This document shows, piece by piece, positions 5,191-5,238 of a stretch of 5,238 nucleotides of DNA; within the stretch, counting starts at the first letter, position 1; the number at the start of each line of letters is the position of its first letter. The stretch is from Methanothrix sp. (GTDB lineage: Archaea > Halobacteriota > Methanosarcinia > Methanotrichales > Methanotrichaceae). Position numbers and translations under genes: made by a program. The DNA lies in the NCBI GenBank assembly GCA_028688175.1, contig JAQTYS010000194.1, positions 1 through 5,238 on the forward strand. Direction: 5' to 3'. Below the pieces are notes generated by a model. The model saw only the letters and a list, made by a program, of their open reading frames with translations. It searched no databases and was not told the DNA's origin.

Positions 5191-5238
5191 GATGGATCTT
5201 ATCTCAGCTTCTCTCTGACCTCTGAAGGACAGATGATG

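Noticed and set aside
5191..5238. Possible start of a divergent plus-strand gene at the ATGATG on the right edge
   Set aside because: Only the start codons and a weak GAAGGA lie inside the window. There is no coding sequence to judge.
1..5238. tRNA, rRNA, CRISPR arrays, insertion sequences, inteins, attachment sites
   Set aside because: I looked for cloverleaf-type arms, regularly spaced repeats, transposase motifs, terminal inverted repeats and intein splice motifs, and saw none.

Overview
The window is archaeal and most likely comes from a methanogen of the Methanosarcinales. The mid-GC composition and the TBP sequence fit Methanothrix (Methanosaeta), but the genus is an inference from memory. 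The archaeal evidence is direct: a TATA-binding protein gene, an archease-rtcB pair, TATA-type promoter elements about 30 nt before start codons, and T-run terminators without strong hairpins.

Layout. Positions 1-1312 (minus strand) carry an RNA-repair operon: archease, then rtcB, separated by 2 nt. rtcB runs off the left edge, so its C-terminal third is missing. Directly upstream, 1299-1597 (minus strand) holds a decayed radical SAM gene of the PflX-like type. It has lost its N-terminus and an internal block and is frameshifted. Positions 1634-2512 (plus strand) encode an acidic 292-residue soluble protein that I do not recognise. Positions 2513-2664 form an AT-rich intergenic region with a terminator-like hairpin and four TATA-like elements. 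It leads into the TBP gene (2665-3216, plus strand).

After TBP comes a second broken gene (3259-3557, plus strand). Two fragments in different frames look like the first and last parts of one hypothetical or nuclease-like family. Next is an uncatalogued 46-codon ORF with a TTG start that encodes one transmembrane segment (3621-3761, plus strand). It is convergent with a complete histidyl-tRNA synthetase gene (3795-5150, minus strand), whose own promoter lies at about 5178-5190.

How the genes relate. Archease and RtcB work together in RNA ligation, and hisS supplies the tRNA-charging enzyme, so both ends of the window concern tRNA metabolism. TBP is the general transcription factor that reads the TATA elements seen across the window. 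I see no defence system, CRISPR array, insertion sequence, tRNA or rRNA. The most notable points are the multi-TATA region before TBP, the two internally deleted gene remnants within about 2 kb, the small membrane ORF, and a GC-rich Ala/Gly/Pro insertion inside HisRS.
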